A program made the position numbers and the translations under genes. Shown piece by piece: positions 11,301 to 36,597 of a stretch of 60,000 nucleotides of DNA. This stretch comes from Apostichopus japonicus (lineage: Eukaryota; Echinodermata; Holothuroidea; Aspidochirotida; Stichopodidae), in the NCBI RefSeq assembly GCF_037975245.1, contig NC_092569.1:20517001-20577000 (forward strand). Direction: 5' to 3'. Position 1 is the first letter of the stretch, and every line of letters begins with the position of its first letter. Below the pieces are notes generated by a model. The model was not told the DNA's origin, made no database searches, and saw only the letters and a program-made list of their open reading frames with translations.

Positions 11301-12510
11301 CTGATTTTTGTGACAACTATAACACTCAGTGGCGTCGCCAGACATTAAATCATTGGGGGTGGGCACAGGGGGAGGGGGCATAACACTTAATTAGGGGCAA
11401 GATGTTTATTTGCGAATGCTGTTCTGGGGGAGGGGTCTTTGGGAAGTGGGTGTTCCCCCTCCCCTTTGAGACAATTTCTAAGAGTCCTCAGATGCAATCT
11501 GGTGCTATATTCCACAACTTTAGGTAACTTCATGTTCAAGAATTTTCTGGCTTAGTCTGTCCGATATTTATGTTTTAAATTGAGGCATAAAGTTTTTGTT
11601 TGAGTATTTTTTTTTTTAATACTTGAAATCGCATTTGGGGGGGCACTAAAAATACTTTTATTGATTTAGACATGGATTTAATATATTTGGAAAGTCAAAG
11701 TTGTGTGTTTACTATTCCAAAAAAACAAAAACAGTTTCATTTTCATTTTTGATACAATCATAAAACCTCTGTCAGTGGAATATATACATTTTGAATTCGC
11801 ATCTAGGCTGAATTAAAGTTTAATGTTTAGGTTTTAAGTTTCAACAACAATATTTCGGTCACGTATTTTCAGTACCTATAAATTTACAGTGTGCATACAG
11901 TGGCAGGACTGGGGGAACCCACATGAAGCTTAGCAAGCTTATAAGCGTGGATGCCCCCTGAACGGTAAGTGTATACCGTATAACTTAAACGGTATACTGA
12001 TTGCATATAAGACCAATAATCGAAAACAAAAGAACACTTAAACGAAACAGAACAGAAACAGGAAAGGCATAAAACATAACATTTGCAATGTAATCTGTCC
12101 AAATGCGAGAGCTATAGCCTATATATAAACATTCAAATATGAAAATAAATGTGTTTAGTTAAGCAGCACGTTGTACACAATACCGGCGAAGCCTATCACT
12201 CACTGAGTTTAGCCATTTTGTAGCCGAATAATTTCTTTCTCTCGGCTGCGTGGTATAAGTTGAAGTTGTCAGTCTATTACGAATAATGTAACTTGTATTC
12301 AGTTTAAAAGAAAGTTTAAGTCCGCAATGATATTGAAATTAACAGAAAGAAAACGTATTCCTACATATCGGCCTACTGTTAAATACAGATTCACTCTGAA
12401 CAATGTATATACTTACGGCCTTCTCCAAACGATGTTCTTACAGTAGTAGACAATATCACAACAAACAGAGTACAACACGCAGAGATAGTACAGTATTTAC
12501 CGATCGCCAT
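18..12510 (-). CDS. EGF-repeat secreted/membrane protein gene, 5' part (fibropellin-like)
   Basis: Inferred multi-exon gene read right to left: signal-peptide exon 12417-12510, a divergent EGF exon 6493-6612, then an array of calcium-binding EGF exons at 2854-2967, 2559-2672 and ten more down to 18. It runs off the left edge. Every EGF exon starts with two bases of a codon and ends with one (phase 1-1), and the signal exon also ends in phase 1, so all can be joined in frame. Each array repeat has six cysteines spaced C4C5C8C1C8C with D-I-N-E before the first and a C-x-D-x4-F-x-C hydroxylation site, the cbEGF consensus. Proteins of this type form extracellular rods or adhesion and receptor ectodomains. 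The domains after the array are outside the window, so matrix protein versus receptor cannot be decided. Linking the signal exon and the 6.5 kb exon to the array is inference; other exons may exist between them. Confidence 0.6.
261..374 (-). CDS. cbEGF exon, array unit 2
   Basis: Same splice sites and phase as unit 1. It differs by one visible change, Tyr for the second Asn in the SNNATC segment (SNYATC). It shares the Cys-Ile-Asp variant with units 1 and 3. Confidence 0.85.
504..617 (-). CDS. cbEGF exon, array unit 3
   Basis: 114 bp, phase 1-1, protein identical to unit 1, including the Cys-Ile-Asp variant. The near identity with units 1 and 2 suggests these three are the youngest copies. 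Confidence 0.85.
742..855 (-). CDS. cbEGF exon, array unit 4
   Basis: 114 bp, phase 1-1. It differs between cysteines 1 and 3 ([11 protein letters not shown] instead of [11 protein letters not shown]) and has Lys-Asp after cysteine 5. All six cysteines are intact. Confidence 0.85.
985..1098 (-). CDS. cbEGF exon, array unit 5
   Basis: 114 bp, phase 1-1, [11 protein letters not shown] with Lys-Asp after cysteine 5 and Glu after cysteine 6. Its silent base changes match units 7 and 9 rather than its neighbours. Confidence 0.85.
1224..1337 (-). CDS. cbEGF exon, array unit 6
   Basis: 114 bp, phase 1-1. It ends QLCGTG instead of QLCETG because of one base change. That change is shared with unit 8 but not with the adjacent units 5 and 7. 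Confidence 0.85.
1467..1580 (-). CDS. cbEGF exon, array unit 7
   Basis: 114 bp, phase 1-1, with [11 protein letters not shown] and QLCET and Lys-Asp after cysteine 5. It shares silent changes with units 5 and 9. Confidence 0.85.
1710..1823 (-). CDS. cbEGF exon, array unit 8
   Basis: 114 bp, phase 1-1. It carries the same QLCGTG ending as unit 6. Cysteines and calcium-binding residues are intact. Confidence 0.85.
1951..2064 (-). CDS. cbEGF exon, array unit 9
   Basis: 114 bp, phase 1-1, with the same amino-acid and silent variants as unit 5. Confidence 0.85.
2194..2307 (-). CDS. cbEGF exon, array unit 10
   Basis: 114 bp, phase 1-1, intact cbEGF. The acceptor is CTGTAG instead of CTGCAG but still usable. 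The intron upstream of this unit departs from the array consensus, marking the edge of the homogenised block. Confidence 0.8.
2433..2499 (-). pseudogene. Truncated EGF exon, array unit 11
   Basis: The 3' half of an EGF exon is present, with donor GTGATT. The sequence breaks off at about 2499 into intron-like DNA, so cysteines 1-3 and the acceptor are missing. It could not encode a folded EGF domain and is probably skipped in splicing. The break fits a deletion between repeat units, since the next unit starts only 126 bp away instead of about 240. Confidence 0.7.
2559..2672 (-). CDS. cbEGF exon, array unit 12
   Basis: 114 bp, phase 1-1, with standard acceptor and donor. The protein differs from the array consensus ([25 protein letters not shown]) but keeps all six cysteines. 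Its flanking introns differ from those of units 1-10. Confidence 0.8.
2854..2967 (-). CDS. cbEGF exon, array unit 13
   Basis: 114 bp, phase 1-1. The most divergent intact array unit ([16 protein letters not shown], then [11 protein letters not shown]). The last exon base is A rather than G before GTGAGT. All six cysteines are present. Confidence 0.75.
3093..3174 (-). pseudogene. Degenerate EGF exon, array unit 14
   Basis: An EGF-like segment with an intact donor, but an internal deletion removes part of the domain around cysteines 3-5. The sequence upstream of the first cysteine no longer has a CAG acceptor in the usual place. It looks like a decayed unit at the 5' edge of the array. Confidence 0.6.
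4607..5265. mobile_element. Inner hAT-like element nested in the outer one
   Basis: Terminal inverted repeats CAAGGGCGGCGGAA and TTCCGCCGCCCTTG, flanked by near-identical 8-bp duplications (ATCCAGGT at 4599-4606, GTCCAGGT at 5266-5273; one mismatch). Non-coding. A segment near 5030-5115 (ctgagcggagcgccaccatc) also occurs near 4110-4190 in the outer element, so the two belong to related families. Confidence 0.7.
5455..5600. repeat. Long near-perfect hairpin
   Basis: The left arm 5455-5504 (ccag...aagaaatttgggcaaaag...gcct) is the near-exact reverse complement of 5552-5600, separated by an A-rich and (TA)n spacer. It lies inside the outer hAT-like element. Confidence 0.8.
6493..6612 (-). CDS. 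Divergent EGF-like exon
   Basis: A 120-bp exon, acceptor ...CTATAG and donor GTAAGG, phase 1-1. It encodes an EGF-like module with six cysteines ([29 protein letters not shown]). It lacks the D-I-N-E calcium-binding start seen in the array repeats, so it is a non-calcium EGF type. It lies 3.3 kb upstream of the array on the same strand and is phase-compatible with both the signal exon and the array. Confidence 0.7.
8294..8336. repeat. (GT)n microsatellite
   Basis: A run of GT dinucleotides passing into GTAT repeats. Confidence 0.85.
8511..8750 (+). mobile_element. hAT-family fragment, copy 1
   Basis: Starts with a terminal motif CAGTGGCGTCGCCA followed by a poly-G tract. The body from about 8577 to 8745 matches the reverse complement of about 11485-11645. 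A matching right terminus was not found, so it is probably truncated. Confidence 0.5.
9670..10372. repeat. 14-bp minisatellite (consensus acaagcaacctcat)
   Basis: About 50 imperfect copies of a 14-bp unit over 700 bp, with common variants such as tactagcaacctca and shortened units. It has no coding character, since frames are interrupted. Confidence 0.9.
10546..10749 (-). pseudogene. Unrecognised protein-like open stretch
   Basis: An open frame of 67 codons ending in TAA whose translation looks ordinary in composition (segment [20 protein letters not shown], later [16 protein letters not shown]), unlike the low-complexity frames around it. I do not recognise the family. It has no convincing start context or partner exon. 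It might be a terminal exon, a decayed fragment, or chance. Confidence 0.15.
11327..11650 (-). mobile_element. hAT-family fragment, copy 2 (inverted)
   Basis: Starts at CAGTGGCGTCGCCA like copy 1. Its body (cagatgcaatctggtgc through the cttagtctgtccgatattta segment) is copy 1 in opposite orientation. It also shares the ccctcccctttg...cagatgcaatttgg stretch with the element at 36226. Confidence 0.5.
12417..12510 (-). CDS. Signal-peptide first coding exon of the EGF gene
   Basis: ATG at 12510-12508 with A at -3 and G at +4, and an in-frame TAG ten codons upstream. It encodes 31 residues beginning MAIGKYC, with a hydrophobic core (CTLFVVIL) typical of a signal peptide, then ends at a strong donor (GTAAGT) in phase 1. 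That phase matches the EGF exons downstream on the same strand. No other gene nearby would use it. Assignment to the EGF gene is inferred from strand, order and phase; it is too short to recognise by family. Confidence 0.5.
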
Positions 12511-15500
12511 GCTGGTAATGATAACAAACTTCTAACGTTCACGACGACGCGTTATCCTTGAATACGGATCTTGGCGTAGCTCATACGTACTATGGACATT
12601 AAATATGACCTACCGATTCTTCGCGGTGGTACTTGTCTTCTCAAATTTCGCCAATTCACTATAATCAGGAGTTGTTCAACTCCCTGCTATAACGCTATAC
12701 TTCCTACAAACATGCAAGTTACAAAATCATGTATCTACTGAAAAAAAGAGACAAAATGTCGTTCGACCTTGAAGAGAGACACACACTTGTAAATCACTGA
12801 CGGTCATGATCAACGCCTATCAAAATATGAAAGCATTGTAGTTCTGAAACAGGCTGGGAGTAGGGGGGGCACGGAGTTATACCGTACATTGAGTACATTG
12901 AAAACAAAACGTGCGTACCTGAATATAATATTTGTATATACTAAGGCTAGATCCGCTTTTTATAATGTAACAAACACACTACGTGCCTGCCAAATAGACA
13001 CAGACATTTTTGTTTCCGCTGTTTCCGCTGTTTACCATATAAACTACCTTACTTTGCAGATCAGATGACTGATAACTCTTCAGAGAGACATAAAGACTCT
13101 CACTGCAGTATTATGTTACCATGTTATTAATTATTGATATGTTATCATATCATCGTAACGTGTTATGTGTACACATGACTAACGGTAACTCCGGTTTAAA
13201 TATAGTTTCCGCTATACTAAGAAACATTCAGTATGCTACATATCCTGCATGTTTGATCAGGTGATGTTACATATTATATATAGGGCTAATGCTACTCTGA
13301 GATCATACAAAAAGTAAAAGGCAAATTGTCCATTTTATTCCAAATTAAAAGGAATAGCGATGTCTAACACTTCATTGCATATCAAAATCATAATCACATT
13401 GCAAGTGAAAAGAAACACATTGGTCCAATTTCATTTTTGATAGCTTGCTCCGTTACTGAGATATATACGTTTCAAATTTAGTCATTTATTCAAATTAGTA
13501 TATTACGTAATAAATTGTGACGTCATAGAAGGTATCATGATATCATCGTTATTTTTGTCAGCTGATGTAATGAGGAGTTGCGATGACGTCACTTCTTCAC
13601 CACATTACCCAACATAACATATCCATAATCCATTCCTCAAACGATTGAATTATTAGTATCCAAGGTTACATGATCATTTCAATTTTAAGGCAAAACCAAC
13701 CCCTCTTCATCTTATAAATTCTAATTCCAAAAGAAAATACATATATTGCTTGTATACCCCATTGAATAAAAATACACTCAAAGTCACGCATGGTGACACC
13801 AGTATAGGAAGCCAATGGTATGAACATAAGTGAATAGTTAATGCACTCAATTACGTTATATTTAAAGGGGACATGAATAGTGCACATAGGGGGTCCGGTC
13901 CCGTGACATAGATTATCCCTTGGGCCGGACCTTGCTCCGGACGCCCTCTGCACACTCTGACGTATGTGCCATGTATTAGAAATTGCCAGAGTTCCTGATA
14001 AGAATGCAGCTAACCTATATATCATCGCACAGTTAAATTTGTTGAGTGTTCTCAAAAATTAACCGGTGTCATAGTTTTTTTTAAAGTAGGTCGGTTTTAC
14101 TCGTGACTCTTGAGTGAAAACCCAAACCAAAACAACAAGTGGTGGCATATATGTATATACATTTTGTCAGTTAACAAAAGAAGTACGCCAAATTGACTAA
14201 TTTGACACTGATCATTTACTGAATGAGTGTTAAATTTGATCTTTAAATGGGTGCAGTTTCGATATGCGCAGATAAAGTTCCGTTATAACGTTTTAACGCC
14301 TTATGCCATGTTGTTTTTTCCCAGGGAGCATATACCGTAATGCAGGAATACTTTCCTGTCTTGATTGATTTCACAATAGTTGGTTTGTAATACGATAGAT
14401 GAGGAGAAGTTATCTCGTTGGCATGTTATATATATATGATACATGACCTTGGTGATATGTTTCTTGTATAATGAAAACTTGTCGGTTTGCAATATTTATG
14501 TCTCACCTCCTGCATAACATGTTACCTGACAGAGTATAACAAATGATGAGTAAAGGGTACAATGCAATGTAACGCATAAGAGTATAATAACAGGCTATAT
14601 AGGTACTAGTTAGATAGGTGTAATCTCTTATTCACAGGTCCCCACTTTCTGCTCTAGGGAAAGAATATATAGGGGGTCGGAATAAAGCGAGTCCCCCTAC
14701 TGAAATTAATATAACTATATATGTGCCTAAAGGTAGCAAACGCAGTTGAAAATACTGTCAGCAATTCGGAGAGGGAAGCCTTAATGAGCGTCACTGAACA
14801 GTTAGTTGTAAACCACCGCTATAACCGGCGATGAGTTATACTTCTATCTACATTGCGTTCTGTTTACCCATTGTATGTAGTGTATATACGACAGATTAGT
14901 AAAAAGGAAAAAAAAAAAATTCACCCATAGTAAAATGACGAATTCAGATCCTTAGTCCATACCTTATAGTCTGTTGTTTTACAATTTAATAACGATCCTA
15001 ACAAGCAGGGTATCAATTGATAATTGGACCTTTTGACCTCAACAAAGTTTTAGGAGGAAGCGCTTGTATTGTAAACTACGGAGGCCTATACAAGAGACGA
15101 TACAAGAAATATAAAATAGATTACCAAGTAGAAATTTCGAGAAACAACGTCAAAATATGGTGAGAGAATGTCGAAATTTCGACATAAAAAGAAAGCGAAG
15201 TCTGGACTTAATCTATATATTTTATAATTCTTTAAATATCCTATCTAGGTAGGCGTAATAAACACGTTAATTTACTGTGAACATCTCGACTTGGTATTGT
15301 TTACTTTGAAAACACATTGGCTTAAGAGATCAAAATAGAAAGGGTGGGGGGGGGGGGAGTGAAGAGGGTGAGAGTAGGTAACAATCTACTTCAGACTAAT
15401 AAGAACCAAATTAACAGCTAGGCGAAATCTGTGAATCTACAGCTGAAATTGCATTTGAATAAATTTGCTAACTAACGAAGTTTTTCGTTATTTGTTTTAA

Positions 15501-16752
15501 TTTTATTTTTATAAACATTGGGGTGCCTTCTTTTGGTCTGTAAGTCCTACAATAATTTAATGGTACATTCATGTACTTCAAAATTCATCAATCTTCAAAA
15601 AATCCTCAGAGGTTAAGGACCTATTGTCTTGGGCAGGGGTTCAGTAGGGGGAGGGGTGTTCGATTCCAAAGAAACACCCCGCCCTCCGCTCTTTGTACGG
15701 TCATGATTGTGATCCTGAGGTCACCGTCATGTAAACGAACACTATACAAAAATAAGTAGAAGGAATTTACTGAGGGTTAAATTAACGAATTCCCAAATTT
15801 TGTGTGAGGAAATGTCGCCTATACAGACACAAAGATGAAACCAGAATGGATGAGGTTAGTAACGATGTGTGTGGGGGGGGGGGGGGCGGGGTGTGAAGCA
15901 GGGGAGCAGAGGGTTTGAACAGGTGGAGAGTCCATCTGGTTTAATTTACCGAATATCATGTTAGTAAACAAACTGATTGCATGTCGGCACACAAATCAGC
16001 ATTCCCAATGTATAACTTCACTGATGCATGATGGGAGGAGGCGAAATCATCAATTTTTTTTGGGGGGGCGGGCGGGTGGTGTGGGGGATTCAAAACGACA
16101 AGTAATAACATGACTATCGTAACAATATTTTTAATCGTAAAACGTTGACGAACATCAGCGAAATAATATGAGACCAATCAATGAATAAAATGACATAGAA
16201 GAAAGTAAGTTTAAAGTAGTAAGTTGTAATATCTGAGTATACAATAAGCTTTTCACATGGAGCAACAATGCAAAATGATAATAGAAAATTATTCTTTTCT
16301 TAAGTACAGATTAATAGCTGGCTGAATTATTTACAAAACCATAGATTGAATTAATAGAAAGTAAAATGACTTTTTAGTACCAGCCAAATACTTCTGACTT
16401 ATTGATAAAGAAATGTTTTAATAATGAGTGAAGCAAAAGAGAAAAGAAAGTGTCAGTTTTCAAAACATGGCAAGAAATATAAAAAAATCGAACCAAAGTA
16501 TTAATTGAAGTATGGCTGACTGTAGATAATATTACAGTATTATACAAGTTACAATTAAGAAAATTAAATATAAAAAAAAATATTTAAAATCTCTTAAAGA
16601 GTATTTATTTAATTTTATTATGCAACGCCAATCTGAGCACTGTATATATATATCACTTACAACCTGTTTTGCTGATATTCTTTTCATTTTTGACGAAATT
16701 TGTTTTAGTGTGATGTTGACATTGATAGTTGTGGTAGATATTGTCTGCAGCG

Positions 16753-16862
<110 letters not shown>

Positions 16863-17369
16863 TATAATGAGTTACAACTTGATCATTACCGTCATGTACA
16901 TTTTAATATTCAATTCAAATGACTTATCTGTGTGCATTTTTATTATTATTATATCCCAAAGGATAAAAGAAATGAATTGTTGTTAAGTACAGTTTATCAG
17001 TTGGTTGTTATTACTTTTACTAAACCACAGAGTGACTAAATTAATTGAAAGGTTAGTGACTTTCACCAGCCAAAAACTTCTACCCTATTGATAGAGAAAT
17101 GTTTTAGTAATGAGGAATCAAGCAAAAGAAAAGATCAGTTTTAGTAACATGGCAAGAAATAATCATTTTTATAATTAAAATGACTGACATTGAGCAACTA
17201 TTTAGTCTGACTATCTAAGTTGTTTACTGTTTGCGGTTTCTGTAGCACTTCCTGTTTTCAAGATATTTACCATTACATTATTTTAAAGTCTCTGGGGTGC
17301 TCCTTTAAGTTTAACCTGGCGATGACGCAATCTGAACGCGTCCAACAAACAACAGGTTATTGGCTGAGT

Positions 17370-17651
17370 ATGTACAGTATGTATGTGTGTATGTGTGGGT
17401 GTATGTGTGTATGTATGTATATGTATTTTAGATCCTCCTGCAAGCAGGAACTCGCGAAGAAGCCTCATTGGCTTATCAAAACCACAAGCTGACCAAAGTC
17501 AGTCTCTTACATTCATATTAAACGTCCATGATTATGAATTGTCAATTGTCAACAACTTTGTAACTGGACGACCTACATTAATCTTGGAGTGATTCGAACT
17601 GGGGACCTTATGATTGGAAGGAACCGGCGTTAACCACTGAGCTATCACTCC
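17370..17651 (-). mobile_element. tRNA-derived SINE
   Basis: Read on the minus strand, the head at 17651-17585 resembles a tRNA gene. It has an acceptor-like pair GGAGTGA / TCACTCC, an A-box-like TAGCTCAGTGG and a B-box-like GTTCGAATC. It is followed by a body of about 150 bp containing cgagttcctgcttgcagg, then a simple tail of ATAC/ACAC repeats (about 17370-17420). Tail plus tRNA head is SINE architecture. The D and anticodon arms do not fold cleanly, so it is not a functional tRNA. Confidence 0.65.
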
Positions 17652-18328
17652 GATAATTCACTCCGATAATTCATATCCGAGGATTCAAATCCATTACCCT
17701 CTGTAGTTATAGGCTATCTCACATCTCCCCAAACTTGAAATATACAACTAAACAGCAGACGGAGACCACAAGACATATTGTTGTTCTATTTTACTCTTCT
17801 TTAATTAAAAGAGGTTTTCCTTTGTCTTTTCTCTTGTTTTCTTCGTCTTGCATGTGGATTTGATTTCGTTTATACCCGCATAATTCATATTGGGTTACGT
17901 ACAAATCTAGGTTGACGATCATGAAACTTTCAAATTTCAATATCAAATTAATACATTAGTTCGGCTAAGTGCGTCCAAAGGTTAGACAACCGAAATTTTC
18001 CATTCCAATCTCAACAAACAAACACAATTCGATATCTCGGTCTCGTTTCAAATAACAGCAATTACAAACTGTAAAATATAAGGGCTATGTACTGCAACGT
18101 ATAAGAGAAGAAAAGATGAAAGAAAAAGGCAACGAGTACTGTGCTTGAACTTAGGAGTTCTTGTAAAATATTGATAACGAGGAATAATACATTCGATAGC
18201 ATAAGAAATAGAACTTGATTTACCTCAGCTGTACAATATGTAAAATGTTACAAATGTTGTGTTCTTCGAACTCAGAAACTCGTATAACAATGTAACCTTA
18301 GGAACAGAACACAAGGAAATATATCGAC

Positions 18329-18334
18329 TTTATT
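18329..18334 (-). promoter_or_regulatory. Candidate poly(A) signal of kinase gene A
   Basis: First AATAAA found on the minus strand downstream of the gene A stop, about 795 nt away. The motif is common in AT-rich DNA, so this is weak evidence. Confidence 0.25.
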
Positions 18335-19127
18335 CGAGAACCTGAAGGAAGAATTAGTTATTGCTTACTCAATTATCTTACTTTCAGCGACGCAGTTTAC
18401 CACGCTAATTGACCACCCACCCCGACACCGGAAAGGGGGGGGGGGCGATTTGTAACTCAATATTTCATATTTTCAGAACAATTTTTTTCAAGCAATGCAA
18501 TGAAGCAGGCGGCGACAATTTTCAGCACCATTGAACATTGGTCTGGCAACCTTTGACCCATCATTCCCCCGCCGGGATCCTTAAAGGGCTGAGCAGTTTG
18601 GTTTCAACAGAACTTAACTCGTAGGCTTATAAATTATGTATTATAATAAAGAGACATCTATCAAGAATTTCAGATTCCAGTTACCAAGTTCTCATTAATT
18701 AGCTTGCTTACTAATTTATGACGACGAAAATGTGAACATTGAAGAAAGGGAGTGTTAACTATGTTGATTAGTAACAGTCTTATATTGAATAATATACGTG
18801 GAAAATGTGATAGCCAGATCGGGAACTCCCCCTTTTTGAAAAACAAAATGAAACACATTTATCAATCTTACGTTTTACCATTTCCCATCTTGCCAGCGTC
18901 CCTAATACACCACCTGCGCCCCGTAGGGTTTAGCCCCAACCCGACCCCCCCCCACTCGTCCGCCCAATCCTCCCCCTCCCATAACTTTTTCAGATCACAC
19001 ACAAATAACAAATAATACCTGTTCATCAAGCCTATAGAGTTCTTTGAATACCACATACAACTTAGAATATTATGCTCTTTCTGCTCATGGCCAACGGTCT
19101 GACCTCTGATTTGACCCCACTGAATAT

Positions 19128-33933
<14,806 letters not shown>

Positions 33934-34019
33934 GTTTAAGGGAAATTCCCTTGAAAAGTTAGAAATATTTGTCTAGATAGTAGAAATCTCCTTGTTCTAT
34001 ACTGCGATAGCCGCAGTGG

Positions 34020-34027
34020 TTTATATA
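34020..34027 (-). promoter_or_regulatory. Candidate TATA box of gene A
   Basis: TATATAAA on the minus strand, about 87 bp upstream of the gene A start codon. A transcription start about 25-30 bp downstream would give a leader of roughly 60-70 nt. Position and sequence fit, but AT-rich DNA gives many chance matches. Confidence 0.3.
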
Positions 34028-35639
34028 CTTTATCCTATTACCTGTGGATATAATCATTTGAAAAGAAGATGGAGAAGAGAGTATTAAAACACAAGCAGTG
34101 ATTGATCAACAACATCTGAAAACAATATTGATTAAACCAAATCCATGTCAGGATTATGACTTAATGAACATCAATATATGCGTTTCTTAATATTCATGAT
34201 TTCATGATGATAATAAGGTTTACAGTGTTTTTACTAAGTTTTACTGAGGTATTTTTTAATTTGAATTTTGGTTTGAATAAACTGGTACCGTATTGTTTTA
34301 TTTAAATACTGTTCTTTTGAAGTATCCGTTTATCTAACCCGGTCGCGTAATTTTTTTCCTAGGACGAATAAGAGCATCGGTCAATCAAATCCCTGGATTC
34401 CAAACATGTGACGCTTTTTCAAAAAACATGTTCTGAATATTTTTTCCTAGTTTTGACCCCAGATTATAAACGACAATCCTTCATTTTCATAGAAATTGGA
34501 TCCCTAACCCACTTTCTACACCATAACTCTGATTTCAAACGAATTTGTAAATTCCTGAAAAACCTGAAACCCTTATTCGTCAGGAATAAAAATTAGGCAA
34601 CCCTGTCGCCTACTCGGCGTTTGTTAAGTCGGATTCCCTCTTCATCCCTCTCGTCACTTTACTGTTAACAGTCACACATTCCACGGGAGTTATTGTTATT
34701 TAAATAAAGCCTTCATGACTTCATTGTCAGCTTTGCTTTGTGTTGAACTTACGATCATACCGTCCACAACTACCGACGGTCTACTGTTATCTAGAGAATA
34801 TACATTCCAAACTAAGGCAACATTCCATAACGTGTACCCGACTATATAATGTCATGATTACATTCCTAATTTGTTCTGCCAGATGAAATATCAGATAACA
34901 TTATTATATGTTATTTGTTTATAGTCAGAGACAGCGATCAGTGCCACCCCAGAAATATGGCATAGCCTATGTAGGCCTAGAACGGTAATAATTTTAACTT
35001 TGTTGTTTGGTGCAATTACTCTCGTTGTTGATATGTTAGGGCAATTAGATTGAAATAGATTGAAGTTCATCGCAGCCACGCAGGGGTATATGTTACCGTG
35101 CCCCCCCCCCCACCACGCCCTCCTGTGTAGATTACTATCATTCCTCCCCCCCCCCCCCCGCAGGCATCTGTGCCACCGTCATGTGTACAAACACACTGCA
35201 AGGTACAGGAAATGAGAATTGCACCTCAATCATCGGTTACCCCACCAGTTCAGAATTCATGTCTATGGGGTCTGCTTATACAGATTGTACATATGCAATG
35301 ATTAAATGCTGGAATGGACAGTCGCTGTGTCACACACAACGTATACAGTCGATGTAGCCTATACAAAACCAATACAAACAATCGCCATACTTCCTTGTTT
35401 AAGCGATCTTTCATTGCCAATGGTTTTACCCTGAATTCAAAGGTCACGTGGTATAACACGCCAGCATATACTTATAGCAGAGGTAAAGGTTATTGCCAGA
35501 TCATTAATGTAAACATTAATGTAATCTTTCAAAGCTTAGAACTTCTCTGTCTTCTCGATGTGCCGTGTTTCATTTTGATTGTCATGTCCACAGATATAGT
35601 GCCAAACTCAGCACATAGTTACGTATATACATTATGTAT

Positions 35640-35735
35640 TGCCAATAAAGTTAAACAATCAATAAATCGATTAATCAATCAGAAAACATTTATATAGCGC
35701 CAATATCAACAAGAGTTATTCAAAGGCGCACACAC
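35640..35735 (-). mobile_element. SINE/LINE 3'-tail fragment
   Basis: On the minus strand it reads ggcgcctttgaataac, then ggcgctatataaatg, then a simple tail of attgatt-like repeats. A GCGC...GCGCTATATAAAT motif followed by a short repeat is typical of L2/CR1-type LINE tails and the SINEs that use them. Only the 3' end is recognisable. Confidence 0.4.
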
Positions 35736-36225
35736 ATATTGAAAACTCTCTTGTTTAATAAAGATATCCCTTCCCCTTACTCGATTAGTGCTTCACAATG
35801 TCTGTTCGTATAGTTTAAAGATGAGGAATCAGCAGTTTATATCGCTGAATCGGCAGTATATATTGATAACAACGATGATGCCAGACACAACATTTTCCAC
35901 GTACGTTGTTTCCGTAACTAGTTCTCAAGCATTACTGCGCCGTTTTTTGGTTTTCACTATCCATATTTTAACTATTCTCTCCGCTCTCTATCGAACTTCA
36001 GCAAAGGAAAGCTGTGACGTCACGCAACATCCGGTATACAATATTGTTGGATTCCGCTGAGACGACTTAACATCTTTAAAGAACGTGCATGTGGGGCTTA
36101 ATGTCATAGCGATTAAAGCGGTGTGCATACCTCATGCTCGAATGTCAAAAAGGGTGGAGATGTTTCAACGAAAATAAAAGAACCAGAGCATTATAATATA
36201 TAGACCGCAGTGCGTGACAGGGCAT

Positions 36226-36597
36226 CAGTGGCGTAGGAAGGTACTTTTGAGTGGGGGGGGGGGCTGAAGACTGATGGCCGGCCTGGGGGAGGGGTCTAAG
36301 GGGAGGGGGACACCCCTCCCCTTTGGAATTTTTTTTGCATTTCCAGGTGGCCTCAGATGCAATTTGGTGCAATATAGCACACTTCAACACCCACTCCATT
36401 TTGTAAAGAATTTTGCATTTTCACCTGGCCTTAGATGCAATTTGGTGCTTCAAATGAGATTTTTTTCTCATTTGGAAATGAAAAAAGGGGTTTTCTGACT
36501 TGCGGAGCGGGGGGGGGGGCGGAACGATACTTCCGCCCCCCATATTTTTCACTGGGGGCTGGCGCCCCCAAGCCCCCCTCCAGTTCCTACGCCCTTG
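36226..36597. mobile_element. hAT-like MITE with exact 8-bp target duplication
   Basis: 372 bp, ends CAGTGGCGTAGGAAG and (reverse complement) CAAGGGCGTAGGAAC. It is flanked by identical CAGGGCAT at 36218-36225 and 36598-36605. The interior has G and C runs and a repeated segment containing agatgcaatttggtgc. No coding capacity. Confidence 0.85.

Larger units (their letters stand above)
6613..12416. other. Long putative first intron of the EGF gene
   Basis: No exon is convincingly supported here. It contains a (GT)n tract, hAT-family fragments at 8511 and 11327, the 14-bp minisatellite, and an unexplained open stretch at 10546-10749. I see no further cysteine-rich exon. Confidence 0.4.

Noticed and set aside
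11319-11387. 8-bp repeat ATAACACT around 11327-11379 as a target duplication
   Set aside because: The enclosed 53 bp lack an inverted terminus on the right, and AT-rich 8-mers recur by chance.
13666-14055. 129-codon open frame on the minus strand
   Set aside because: No domain recognised; it includes a CG-rich inverted stretch (ggtccggtcccg / gggccggacc) and looks like repeat-derived sequence.
17585-17651. Functional tRNA gene
   Set aside because: A-box and B-box and acceptor pairing are tRNA-like, but the D and anticodon arms do not fold well, and a SINE body and tail follow.
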